NCBI GenBank assembly: GCA_963725155.1
Contig: CAVRXU010000008.1
Span: 248,001 to 312,000, forward strand
Direction of reading: 5' to 3'
Length of the DNA: 64,000 bases
Source: DATDAH01 sp963725155
GTDB lineage: Bacteria > Actinomycetota > Acidimicrobiia > Acidimicrobiales > DATDAH01
A program made the position numbers and the translations under genes. Shown one piece after another: positions 1-7,859 of the stretch. How positions within the stretch are numbered: position 1 is the stretch's first letter; each line of letters starts with the position of its first letter. Below the pieces are notes generated by a model, which made no database searches, was not told where the DNA came from, and worked only from the letters and a program-made list of their open reading frames with translations.

Positions 1-727
1 CTGCGGTCTCCGCCGCGCTCACGATGACCACCGTGCTGCCGTCCGCGGGGACGTCGCAGTCGTAGAGGCACAGCGGCTCGGACACCATGCGCACGTTCAT
101 GTAGTCGTCCATCGTCATGGGGTCGCGGTAGATGGCCTTCGGATTGACCTGGGCGTTGCGCCTGGCGTTCAAGGCGATCTGGGCCAGTTGCTCGCGGGTG
201 GTGCCGAACTCGTGGAAGTGACGCTGGGCCATCATCCCGATCCAGTTGGCCGCCGACGGGGCCCCGAAGGGCAGCGTCCACTGCATGAACCCGTCGGCCC
301 GGTAGCTGCCACCCCCGCCCGCACCCATGGTCACGGACGCCCGCCCCTGGTCGCCCTGGGCTGACGCCTCCCACACGGTGCGGAAGCAGACGATGTGCCG
401 GCAGAGGCCGATGCCGACGGCGGCGATGGCGTTGACCACTGAGCCGAACTGCCCGGGCGACTCGAGGCCTCCCGAGAACCAGTTCAGCTCGAGGTGGAGC
501 GCTTCCTGCAACTCCGTCACCCCCACGCCCGAGAACCCGGGCGGCATGCTCACCGCGCCGGGATAGGTCGAGATCCCGTCGATGTCAGCGACCGTCAGGC
601 CGGCGTCCTCGAGGGCGGCGAAGGTGCCTTCGATGGTCAGGTCCAGCGGGTCCCGATAGATGCGGCGGCCGATCTGGCTCTGGCCCACCCCGCTGATGAC
701 CGCTCTCCGCTCGCCCCGGTTCGTCAC
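1..727 (-). CDS. Thiolase-fold protein, lipid-transfer (SCP2-thiolase) type, 3' end cut off
   Basis: The reverse strand is open from a GTG at 727 to the window edge, about 242 codons, and begins ERAVISGVGQSQIGRR, the usual start of the SCP2-thiolase/lipid-transfer family of CoA-thioester enzymes. The remaining C-terminal half lies outside the window. At the region where a true thiolase carries its nucleophilic Cys (around residues 70-85) I read LESPGQFGSVVNAIAAV with no Cys, as in the Ltp-like aldolase branch of the fold that cleaves steroid side chains in actinobacteria. That function is an inference from the family. A TACAGA hexamer six bases before the GTG and no Shine-Dalgarno sequence suggest a leaderless transcript. 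It diverges from the small gene at 781. Confidence 0.75.
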   Translation of the reverse strand, partial: MTNRGERRAVISGVGQSQIGRRIYRDPLDLTIEGTFAALEDAGLTVADIDGISTYPGAVSMPPGFSGVGVTELQEALHLELNWFSGGLESPGQFGSVVNAIAAVGIGLCRHIVCFRTVWEASAQGDQGRASVTMGAGGGGSYRADGFMQWTLPFGAPSAANWIGMMAQRHFHEFGTTREQLAQIALNARRNAQVNPKAIYRDPMTMDDYMNVRMVSEPLCLYDCDVPADGSTVVIVSAAETA

Positions 728-733
728 CCTCTC

Positions 734-739
734 TCTGTA
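734..739 (-). promoter_or_regulatory. -10-like element of the 727 gene
   Basis: TACAGA on the reverse strand ends six bases before the GTG at 727, the spacing expected if transcription starts on the start codon. Confidence 0.45.
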
Positions 740-780
740 CCAGACCTCACAGCCCGTGCGGTGCGGCCGACGGGTACAGC

Positions 781-1050
781 ATGGCAGCGACCGCAACCGC
801 GACTCGCCCCCGTCGGGCGACCCGCGCGAAGAAGGCGTCCTGGAAGAGCCGAGCCGTGTACCGCCTCATCGAGGCGGGCAGCGCCGTGACCTGTGTGCGC
901 TGTGAGGAGCACATCAAGTTCAAGGCCAAGGTCCGGGCCAAGCAGGTGATCTGCAACGTGTACGCCAAGGGTGTCTGGCAACGCGTGGAGCACTTCCACG
1001 ACGAGTGCTACACCCAGGCGGGTCAGCCCTACGGCCCCGCCGGGGACTGA
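781..1050 (+). CDS. Small Lys/Arg-rich protein with Cys/His cluster
   Basis: 89 residues. The first 25 are rich in Arg, Lys and Thr. The middle carries CVRC (about residues 38-41), a further Cys (about 58) and HFHDEC (about 71-76), so a zinc-ribbon-like metal site is likely. The basic N-terminus would suit nucleic-acid binding, but I do not recognise a named family. The next gene is convergent and overlaps its 3' end by 22 bp. The start ATG is preceded by GACGGGTACAGC with no clear ribosome-binding site. Confidence 0.72.
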   Translation: MAATATATRPRRATRAKKASWKSRAVYRLIEAGSAVTCVRCEEHIKFKAKVRAKQVICNVYAKGVWQRVEHFHDECYTQAGQPYGPAGD

Positions 1051-1718
1051 GCCGCAAGCAGCCGGTCGGCCGCCCCCCGGATGGCGGGTTCGACCACGTC
1101 GAAATCCGAGCCCTCCGGCCCCGAGACGCTGAGGCTCGACACCACGGCCCCCTGGACCAGGACGATCACGACCGTGTCCGTGCTCCCGGCCGCGTTGCGG
1201 GACCGGATGATGACCCCCGCCCCGTCCACGCCCACCTCCGGCACCGGATAGGTCCCGATGATCTCCCGGGTGACCGGTCCCCCGCCCGTCGGCAGCGGCG
1301 CCTCCCGCCATGGCCCGGGGCAGTCGGCCGCCACTGACTCGAACCGTTGGAGGAAGTCGTTGGTGTCACCGCCGCTGGTGACGGTGTGACTGACCTCGAC
1401 CGCGCCGTTCGCGAACCGGGACTGACGTCCGGCGACGGTGCGGAGCTGGGCGCGGATGTCCTGGTCGCAGAGTCGGATGCGGGAGGCCCGCTCGGCCGAG
1501 AACGGCCGGGACACGACGACGGCGCGGAAGTCCCCGTCGCCGAGGTTCGCCTTTCGGATCAGAAGTTGGTTCAACCGGACCGCGGCGGCGCTGGGGACCG
1601 ACGTCGAGGTCGAGGCCGGGGCGGTGTCGTCACTCCCACCGCCGCCGTCGTCACCGGTGCAGGCGCAGGCGCCCAGCAGCAGCCCGAGGGCCATGGCGAC
1701 CGCGACGCGCCGCCTCAC
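1029..1718 (-). CDS. Predicted secreted lipoprotein
   Basis: 229 residues with a basic start, a hydrophobic stretch and a lipobox-like LLGAC ending near residue 18, so export and lipidation at Cys are expected. A Gly/Asp/Ser/Thr-rich linker follows, then a globular domain of about 170 residues containing RLCDQDI and VAADCPGP, whose two Cys could form a disulfide. I do not recognise the domain; Acidimicrobiia have many such orphan lipoproteins. The GTG start overlaps the cysC stop as GTGA, so it is probably translated from the cysC message. Its tail overlaps the convergent gene at 781. Confidence 0.75.
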   Translation of the reverse strand: MRRRVAVAMALGLLLGACACTGDDGGGGSDDTAPASTSTSVPSAAAVRLNQLLIRKANLGDGDFRAVVVSRPFSAERASRIRLCDQDIRAQLRTVAGRQSRFANGAVEVSHTVTSGGDTNDFLQRFESVAADCPGPWREAPLPTGGGPVTREIIGTYPVPEVGVDGAGVIIRSRNAAGSTDTVVIVLVQGAVVSSLSVSGPEGSDFDVVEPAIRGAADRLLAAQSPAGP

Positions 1719-2329
1719 CGGGGAGGGAGCACGCCCTGCTCGACGAGCAGGGCCAGGACCAGCTCGGCCTGCGCTCCCGCGTCACCGTCGGCCGGGGTGA
1801 GCACGAGCTCCGCCGCCTCCGGGGCCTCGTAGGGGTCGTCGATCCCCGTGAAGCCCTTGATCTCCCCGGCCCGGGCCTTGGCGTAGAGGCCCTTGGGGTC
1901 GCGGCGCTCACACTCCTCGATGGGGGTGTTCACGAAGATCTCGACGAAGAGCAGGCCGGCGGCCTCATGGGCGGCGCGGGCCAGGTCCCGGTCGTCGCGG
2001 TAGGGGCTGATGAGGGGTACGAGCGCCACGACGCCGGCGTCGGCGAAGAGGCGGGCGACCTCGCCCACCCGGCGGACGTTCTCGTGACGATCCTCGGCGC
2101 TGAAGCCGAGGTCGCCGTTCAGGCCGTGCCGAAGGTTGTCGCCGTCGAGCAGGTAGGTCGGACGGCCGGCGTCCAGGAGCCGGTCCTCGACCGCGACGGC
2201 CACGGTCGACTTGCCCGAACCGGAGAGGCCGGTGAACCAGACGGTCACGCCGTGCAGCCCGACGGCACGCCACCGCTCGTCTCGAGGCCGCTCGCTCTCG
2301 TGCCATCGCACGTTCTCGCTGCGCGTCAT
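1715..2329 (-). CDS. cysC: Adenylyl-sulfate (APS) kinase, stand-alone
   Basis: Phosphorylates adenosine 5'-phosphosulfate with ATP to give PAPS in cytoplasmic sulfate assimilation. 204 residues. P-loop GLSGSGKS at 34-41, then LDGDNLRHGLNGDLGF, the ISPYRDDR segment carrying the Ser that is phosphorylated in E. coli CysC, and DPKGLYAKARAGEIKGFTG. I chose the ATG at 2329 because SENVRWHES directly precedes the kinase fold, as in other CysC proteins; the open frame continues upstream but reads into the divergent cysQ. The window also has a kinase domain fused to CysN at 7860-9779, so this copy is a paralogue. It overlaps the downstream lipoprotein by 4 bp and is divergent from cysQ, 91 bp away. 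Confidence 0.93.
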   Translation of the reverse strand: MTRSENVRWHESERPRDERWRAVGLHGVTVWFTGLSGSGKSTVAVAVEDRLLDAGRPTYLLDGDNLRHGLNGDLGFSAEDRHENVRRVGEVARLFADAGVVALVPLISPYRDDRDLARAAHEAAGLLFVEIFVNTPIEECERRDPKGLYAKARAGEIKGFTGIDDPYEAPEAAELVLTPADGDAGAQAELVLALLVEQGVLPPR

Positions 2330-2406
2330 GCGGTCGGGAGGGTACGGCCCCGCCCCCGCCGACGGCCAACGCCCCATCGAACCGGGAGCTGCGGCACGGC
2401 CGGGGC

Positions 2407-2412
2407 TAGCGT
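2407..2412 (+). promoter_or_regulatory. -10-like element of cysQ
   Basis: TAGCGT eight bases before the GTG at 2421, with no Shine-Dalgarno sequence. Confidence 0.5.
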
Positions 2413-2420
2413 CGTCCGCC

Positions 2421-3173
2421 GTGCCTGCGGACCCCCGTGACCATGTCGAAGCCGCTCGTATCGCCGACGCCGCGGGCGAGCTGCTCGTCGCGCTGCGGGC
2501 CCGCCTGAGCGACGAGGGGGTCGACCCCGCCACCCTGAAGGACGAGGGCGACCGGCGGGCCAACGACCTGATCCTGGCCCTGCTGGCCGAGGCCTATCCC
2601 GATGACGCCATCCTCTCCGAGGAGGCCAAGGACGACAAGGCCCGCCTGGAAGCGGACCGCATCTGGATCGTCGATCCGCTGGACGGCACCCGGGAGTTCA
2701 GCGAGCCCCCCCGGGTGGACTGGGCCGTGCATGTCGCCCTCGTCGACCGGGCGGGCACACCGCTGGCCGGGGCCGTAGCCCTCCCCGGGCGGGCCCTGGT
2801 CCTCGGCACGGACCCACCCGTCGTCCCCGCTGAACGGCAGCCGGGTCCGCCCCGGGTCGTCATCAGCCGCACCCGGCCCCCCGCCGAGGCGCTGGCCGTC
2901 GCCGAAGCCCTGGGCGGTGAACTGGTCGAGATGGGCTCGGCCGGAGCCAAGGCCATGGCCGTGGTGCTGGGCGAGGTCGACGTCTACGTCCACTCGGGGG
3001 GCCAGTACGAATGGGACTCCTGTGCCCCGGTCGCCGTGGCCCGGGCCGCGGGGTTGCACACCAGCCGCATCGACGGCTCGCCGCTGGTCTACAACCAGGA
3101 CGACGTGTACCTGCCCGACCTCCTCATCTGCCGACTCGAGTACGCCCAGCCCGTCCTCGACCTCCTGAACTGA
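2421..3173 (+). CDS. cysQ: 3'(2'),5'-bisphosphate nucleotidase / inositol monophosphatase family
   Basis: 250 residues. The family hydrolyses 3'-phosphoadenosine 5'-phosphate (PAP), the by-product of PAPS use, to AMP, or acts on inositol phosphates. Visible metal-site motifs are ILSEEAKDD (about 70-78), WIVDPLDGTREF (about 88-99) and YEWDSCAPVAVARAAG near 195. Divergence from the APS kinase supports the CysQ role over an inositol phosphatase. I chose GTG 2421 because upstream codons read through the intergenic region and cysC; TAGCGT lies 8 bases upstream. The enoyl-CoA hydratase starts 7 bases after the stop. Confidence 0.88.
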   Translation: MPADPRDHVEAARIADAAGELLVALRARLSDEGVDPATLKDEGDRRANDLILALLAEAYPDDAILSEEAKDDKARLEADRIWIVDPLDGTREFSEPPRVDWAVHVALVDRAGTPLAGAVALPGRALVLGTDPPVVPAERQPGPPRVVISRTRPPAEALAVAEALGGELVEMGSAGAKAMAVVLGEVDVYVHSGGQYEWDSCAPVAVARAAGLHTSRIDGSPLVYNQDDVYLPDLLICRLEYAQPVLDLLN

Positions 3174-3179
3174 AGCCCG

Positions 3180-3995
3180 GTGGAGCTCAAGGTCGTCCGC
3201 TACGAGGTGGCCGACCGGGTCGCCACGATCACGCTGAACCGGCCGGAGCGACTCAACGCCTGGACCGGGCGGATGCACCACGAGTACCGGTGGTCCATGG
3301 CCGAGGCGGAGGCCGACCCGGACGTGCGGGCCGTGGTCGTGACCGGCGCCGGACGGGGCTTCTGCGCCGGAGCGGATGCCCGGGCGCTGGACGGTCACGT
3401 CGAGAAGGGGGCCTACGACAGCGGCGTGGTCGAGGACGAGCTGCCTCGGCCGGGCTACGGCGTCCGGCCGGAGTTCGACCACGCCTTCGCCTTCCACTAC
3501 GGGCTGACCGTGCCGGTGATCGCCGCCATCAACGGCCCCGCCGCCGGGGTCGGCCTCGTCCTGGCTTGCTTCGCCGACATCCGCTTCGCCGCAGCGGGGG
3601 CGAAGTTGACGACGTCCGCGCCGCGGTTGGGGCTGCCGGCCGAGTACGGCCTGTCCTGGGTCCTGCCCCGCCTGGTCGGCGCCGGCCACGCCGCCGACCT
3701 GCTCCTGTCCAGCCGGGTCGTGTTGGCCGAGGAAGCCGCGTCCATGGGACTGGTCAACCGCGTACTGCCACCGGACGAGCTGCTGCCCACCACCTACGAG
3801 TACGCCCGGGTCTTCGCCGAGGAGGTCTCACCCGCCTCCGTGCGCCAGGCGAAAGCGCAGCTCTACGCCGACCTCCACGGCGACGTCGGCACCGCCGTCA
3901 CCGAGTCCGAGCGGCTGCTCGAGGCGATGGTCAAGGACCCCGACTTCGCCGAGGGCGTGGCCGCCCTCGAGCAGAAGCGCCCCCCGAAGTTCTGA
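3180..3995 (+). CDS. Enoyl-CoA hydratase/isomerase family protein
   Basis: 271 residues, crotonase fold. The CoA-binding and oxyanion-hole segments are AGRGFCAGAD (about 55-65) and INGPAAGVGL (about 115-124). At the two positions of the classical hydratase glutamates I see Pro/Ala (TSAPRLGL) and Asp (AADLLL). A Glu occurs in LPAEYG, where delta3-delta2 enoyl-CoA isomerases keep their single catalytic Glu. An isomerase or specialised crotonase is therefore as likely as a hydratase. The GTG start sits 6 bases after the cysQ stop, so the two are probably co-transcribed although functionally unrelated. Confidence 0.85.
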   Translation: MELKVVRYEVADRVATITLNRPERLNAWTGRMHHEYRWSMAEAEADPDVRAVVVTGAGRGFCAGADARALDGHVEKGAYDSGVVEDELPRPGYGVRPEFDHAFAFHYGLTVPVIAAINGPAAGVGLVLACFADIRFAAAGAKLTTSAPRLGLPAEYGLSWVLPRLVGAGHAADLLLSSRVVLAEEAASMGLVNRVLPPDELLPTTYEYARVFAEEVSPASVRQAKAQLYADLHGDVGTAVTESERLLEAMVKDPDFAEGVAALEQKRPPKF

Positions 3996-4306
3996 CCCTT
4001 CGGGCTGGGCGAACCGATGGCACGAGGGGGTGCGGTGCGGGTCCGCGGTCACCTTCGACTCGGTGGCGCTCACGGTCCGTGGCCCGCTGCGCCGACAGCG
4101 GTCGACCCCACCACGAGCGGTGAGGACGTGGGCCTGCTCAACGTCGTCGGAGGCAATAAGGGGCGGCTTCCGCCCCTTATTGCCTCCAATGAAGACAGGC
4201 CGGCCACCACGCGTGGCGGGGTGGGGCGGGCACGCCCCCGACGACCGGCAGCCCGACCCCACGCCCCCGTGGTTGCCTCGGTTTCGGTCCCCCAGCCCCC
4301 GAGGCG
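3996..4306. other. Intergenic stretch between convergent genes
   Basis: About 310 bp between the ends of the crotonase gene and the membrane-protein gene. Open frames here have no family features. The only structure I see is the perfect hairpin at 4149-4187. Confidence 0.6.
4149..4187. terminator. Perfect 18-bp hairpin between convergent genes
   Basis: GGAGGCAATAAGGGGCGG, loop CTT, then its exact reverse complement. It lies 153 bp past the crotonase stop and 119 bp before the end of the opposing gene. There is no T-tract, but a stem of this length between convergent genes is most simply a bidirectional terminator. It could also be a relic of a mobile repeat. Confidence 0.55.
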
Positions 4307-5227
4307 TCAGCGGTCGGCGGGTTGACCGTCGATCGTGGCGACGACGTAGTCGCTGCCGTTGGGGGCGGTGACGTAGATGCGGAAGATGAAGCGGTCACTG
4401 AAGGGCAGGTCGCTGGTCACGATCACGTGGGTCACCTCGCCGCGTGGGAAGTGAGCCCGTGCCGGGGCGTTGGCCACCAGGCTGGGGAGGGCGTCCCAGT
4501 TGACCCGGGTCATGCGGAACGATTCGGCATCGAGATCGGTGCCGGGGAAGGGATCGGTCCGCTCCGGTCCCTGCACGCTGCCGTCTCGCCAGCCGAACTC
4601 CAGGATCTTGCTCGGGTGTTCGGGGTCGCGGATGTCGGCGAAGCCGTAGTCGGTGTAGAGGACGACCTCGACCGCCTTCGCCCCGTCACCGGCGGCATCG
4701 ATCCAGGCGTCGACCGCCGGCCGTGGGTCGTTGCGGAGCAGATCCAGCGCGGCGGGCGGGTCCTCCTCGCCGGGGTCCTCGCCCTCGTCGTCTCCCGGCT
4801 CGCCGTCGTCGCCGGGCGGCTCGTCCACGTCGGGCGTGCCGTCGCCGTCATCGTCAGGATCCTCCGTGTCCGGGATGCCGTCGTCGTCGTCGTCGGCGTC
4901 CTCGGTGTCGGGCACGCCGTCGTGGTCGCCGTCGGGCTTGTCGGTCGGGTCCTCGTCATCGCCCTCGTCGTCCTCATCGGCCGGCTCGGTCGTCGCCGTC
5001 GTCTCGGTCGGCTCGTCGGACTGGTCCGCGGTCGCCCCCTCGGCGGTGTCGTCGTCGCCACTGTCGTCGCCACCGCTGTTGGCGACGAGGAGGAGCGCCC
5101 CTGCGGCGAGGGCCGCGAGCACCATGAAGCCGACGAGGGCGAGCAGGATCCTGGGCGCAGCCGACCGTTGGGACTGGCCCGTCGGGTCGAACGGATCGCC
5201 CGGGTCCATCGGATTCATGGGCTCCAC
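4307..5227 (-). CDS. Single-pass membrane protein with Asp-rich TSP3-like linker
   Basis: 306 residues. A Pro/Met/Asp-rich cytoplasmic N-terminus is followed by a transmembrane helix (about residues 27-48). Next comes an acidic stretch of about 115 residues containing DGDHDGVPDTED, DDDDDGIPDTED and DDDGDGTPDVDE, the DxDxDGxxDxxD pattern of thrombospondin type-3 calcium-binding repeats. A globular C-terminal domain of about 150 residues follows. The topology suggests an extracellular domain on a calcium-dependent stalk. I do not recognise the C-terminal domain. The start is GTG 5227; ATG 5218 is an alternative. Confidence 0.75.
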   Translation of the reverse strand: MEPMNPMDPGDPFDPTGQSQRSAAPRILLALVGFMVLAALAAGALLLVANSGGDDSGDDDTAEGATADQSDEPTETTATTEPADEDDEGDDEDPTDKPDGDHDGVPDTEDADDDDDGIPDTEDPDDDGDGTPDVDEPPGDDGEPGDDEGEDPGEEDPPAALDLLRNDPRPAVDAWIDAAGDGAKAVEVVLYTDYGFADIRDPEHPSKILEFGWRDGSVQGPERTDPFPGTDLDAESFRMTRVNWDALPSLVANAPARAHFPRGEVTHVIVTSDLPFSDRFIFRIYVTAPNGSDYVVATIDGQPADR

Positions 5228-5283
5228 GTGCCCATCTGAGCACAGGCGGTGCGATCCGAGGCCGCTCCCGCCACCCTTACGGC

Positions 5284-6924
5284 GTGAATCGACCGGCCGA
5301 CCTCGCGTGGGGCGTCTTCAGCGACCGCGCCCCGTGGGTCCTGGCCGACGAACCGCAGGCCTGGCAGGCCCATCTCCACCTCGTCCGGGAGGCCACGCGG
5401 CGCTCCGCCCCCGAGCTGGCCCGGCCCCGCAAGGTGCCGCCCTTGGGCCGCCTGGCGACCGTGACCCGCCATCTCGGCATCGGCGTCGCCCGCTGGGCGG
5501 CCAGCGACCGCGGCGACCCCGACCGCTCCGTCGCCGGGCTCTCCCTCCGCCTGCGCATCGCGGCCGAAGCCCTCGGCCCGACCTACATCAAGCTGGGCCA
5601 GATCATCTCCTCCGGCGAGGGCATCTTCCCCGACGAGCTGGTCGACGAGTTCAAGCGCTGCCGTGACCGGGTTCGGGCCGAACCCTTCGCCGACGTGCGC
5701 CGGGTGGTCGAGGAGGACCTCGGCCGCCCGCTCGAGGCCGTGTTCGCCTCCTTCGACCGCGAGCCCCTGGCCGCGGCCTCGATCGCCCAGGTCCACGCCG
5801 CCACCCTGCGCACCGGCGAGTCGGTCGTGGTCAAGGTCCAGCGCCCCCAGGTCGCCACCCTCGTCCAGGAGGACCTGCGGGTCATGGCCTGGCTGGCCCC
5901 ACTGTTCGTCGGCCGCATCCCCGTCGCCGCCCTGGCCAACCCACCGGCGCTGGTCGAGCTCTTCGCCGAGACGATCGTCGAGGAGCTGGACTTCCGCCTC
6001 GAGGCCGAGAACATGCTCGACGTCTCCCGCTCGATGCGCGAGCTCGGCCAGCAGGCCTACGTCATCCCCCGGCCCCACCCCGAGCTGGTGACCCGCCGGG
6101 TCCTGGTCATGGAGCGGCTGTCGGGGTTCGCCCTCGACGAGGTCGATGCCATGAAGGCAGCCGGGGTCGACCTGATGGCCCTCATCCGCACCGGGATCAT
6201 CGGCTTCCTCGAGGGGGCCATGTTCCACGGCGTCTTCCACGGCGACCTGCACGGCGGCAACCTCTTCATCCAGCCCGACGGCCGCACCGCGCTGCTCGAC
6301 TTCGGCATCACCGGTCGCCTCGACGAGCCCCGACGCCTGGCCTTCCTCAAGCTCCTCGCCGGCGGCAGCACCAACGACATCCGAGTCCAGCTCCCCGCCC
6401 TGGCCGAGCTGGGCGCCCTGCCGATGGACACCGACTTCGAGGCCCTCATCACCGAGCTCGGCCTCGACGCCCCCGCCGTCGACCCCACCCAGATGGACCC
6501 CGACGAGATGGTGGGTGAGCTGCAGCGGGTGCTCAAGGCCCTGCTCGGCTACGGCGCCCGCATGCCCAAGGAGCTGATGCTCTTCGTCAAGAACATGGCC
6601 TTCAGCACCTCCATGGGCCAGACCCTGGCCCCCGACCTCGACATCCTCGAGCTGATCCAGCAGGTGATCGTCCACTTCGCCACCACCCACGGCGAGCGCA
6701 TCGCCGCCGACCTCCAGCAGGAGTACGACCCCGAGGCCTATCTGGCCGAGGTGAGCATGGACGGCTACCGAGCCTCCCTCGGCATGCCTGATGCCCAGGC
6801 CATCACCCTGGCCGAGCTCCAGGAGCGCCGCCGCCTCATCCGCGACCGGCTGTCCAAGCGGAGCCGCAAGGGCGGCGGCCTTTACACGCCAACTGGCCCG
6901 GAAAAGGACCCCGTGGGAAGATGA
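5284..6924 (+). CDS. ABC1/AarF/UbiB-family atypical kinase
   Basis: 546 residues. Family members are kinase-like ATPases, often linked to isoprenoid-lipid metabolism. Diagnostic motifs are PTYIKLGQIIS (about 98-108), the Ala-rich AAASIAQVHAA (about 160-170), VVVKVQRP, the catalytic-loop FHGDLHGGNLF (about 317-327) and LLDFGITGRL. The C-terminus is basic and lacks the transmembrane helices of some UbiB proteins. Its stop overlaps the cysD start as ATGA, so it leads the sulfate-activation operon, an unusual pairing. The start is GTG 5284. Confidence 0.85.
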   Translation: MNRPADLAWGVFSDRAPWVLADEPQAWQAHLHLVREATRRSAPELARPRKVPPLGRLATVTRHLGIGVARWAASDRGDPDRSVAGLSLRLRIAAEALGPTYIKLGQIISSGEGIFPDELVDEFKRCRDRVRAEPFADVRRVVEEDLGRPLEAVFASFDREPLAAASIAQVHAATLRTGESVVVKVQRPQVATLVQEDLRVMAWLAPLFVGRIPVAALANPPALVELFAETIVEELDFRLEAENMLDVSRSMRELGQQAYVIPRPHPELVTRRVLVMERLSGFALDEVDAMKAAGVDLMALIRTGIIGFLEGAMFHGVFHGDLHGGNLFIQPDGRTALLDFGITGRLDEPRRLAFLKLLAGGSTNDIRVQLPALAELGALPMDTDFEALITELGLDAPAVDPTQMDPDEMVGELQRVLKALLGYGARMPKELMLFVKNMAFSTSMGQTLAPDLDILELIQQVIVHFATTHGERIAADLQQEYDPEAYLAEVSMDGYRASLGMPDAQAITLAELQERRRLIRDRLSKRSRKGGGLYTPTGPEKDPVGR

Positions 6925-7859
6925 ACCCTTCCATGACCGCAGACGCCCTCCCTGACGCGCCTCGGCGCACGCACCTCCAGCAGCTCGAAGACGAGAGCAT
7001 CCACATCATCCGTGAGGTGGTGGCCCAGTTCGAACGGCCGGTGATGCTCTACAGCATCGGCAAGGACTCCGGGGTCATGCTCCGGCTGGCCGAGAAGGCC
7101 TTCCATCCCGGCAAGCTGCCGTTCCCCCTGCTGCACGTGGACACCACGTGGAAGTTCAAGGACATGATCGCCCACCGCAACCGCATGGCGGAGGAGCTGG
7201 GGGTCGAGCTGATCGTCCACACCAACCAGGACGGCGTCGCGGCCGGCATCAACCCCTTCGACCACGGCTCCAAGAACTACACCGACATCATGAAGACCCA
7301 GGCGCTCAAACAGGCGCTGGACGCCGGGGGCTACGACGCCGCCTTCGGTGGCGCCCGGCGCGACGAGGAGAAGTCCCGGGCCAAGGAGCGCGTCTTCTCG
7401 TTCCGGGACAAGCACCACCGGTGGGATCCCAAGAACCAGCGCCCGGAGCTGTGGAACTTCTACAACGGGCGGGTCCACCCCGGCGAGAGCATCCGGGTAT
7501 TCCCCCTGTCGAACTGGACCGAGCTCGACATCTGGCAGTACATCTGGCTGGAGGAGATCCCGCTGGTACCGCTCTACTACTCGGCCCTGCGCCCGACGGT
7601 CGAGCGGGACGGGACGCTGATCATGGTCGACGACGACCGCTTCCGCTTCGAGCCCGGCGAGGAGCCCGTCGACCGCATGATCCGCTTCCGCACCCTGGGC
7701 TGCTACCCGCTCTCCGGCGCCGTCGAGTCCACCGCCGACACCCTCCCCCAGATCATCCAAGAGATGCTCTTGGCCACCCGCTCCGAGCGGGAGGGCCGGG
7801 TCATCGACCACGACCAGGCCGGCTCCATGGAGGAGAAGAAGAAGGAGGGGTACTTCTAG
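6921..7859 (+). CDS. cysD: Sulfate adenylyltransferase subunit 2 (ATP sulfurylase small subunit)
   Basis: 312 residues, usual length. With CysN it converts sulfate and ATP to APS, driven by GTP hydrolysis. The PP-loop SIGKDSG lies near residues 44-50, followed by LHVDTTWKF and the GGARRDEEKSRAKERVFSFR segment; the C-terminus MEEKKKEGYF is typical. The start used is the ATG overlapping the upstream stop; a second in-frame ATG lies 12 bases on. The stop abuts the cysNC start codon, so production of the two subunits is coupled. Confidence 0.96.
   Translation: MNPSMTADALPDAPRRTHLQQLEDESIHIIREVVAQFERPVMLYSIGKDSGVMLRLAEKAFHPGKLPFPLLHVDTTWKFKDMIAHRNRMAEELGVELIVHTNQDGVAAGINPFDHGSKNYTDIMKTQALKQALDAGGYDAAFGGARRDEEKSRAKERVFSFRDKHHRWDPKNQRPELWNFYNGRVHPGESIRVFPLSNWTELDIWQYIWLEEIPLVPLYYSALRPTVERDGTLIMVDDDRFRFEPGEEPVDRMIRFRTLGCYPLSGAVESTADTLPQIIQEMLLATRSEREGRVIDHDQAGSMEEKKKEGYF

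Noticed and set aside
2211..2420. Upstream start for cysQ at 2211
   Set aside because: The extra 70 residues overlap cysC on the other strand and do not resemble the family.
3828..4325. Open frames around 3828-4325 on both strands
   Set aside because: They overlap the crotonase end or the hairpin and have no coding features.
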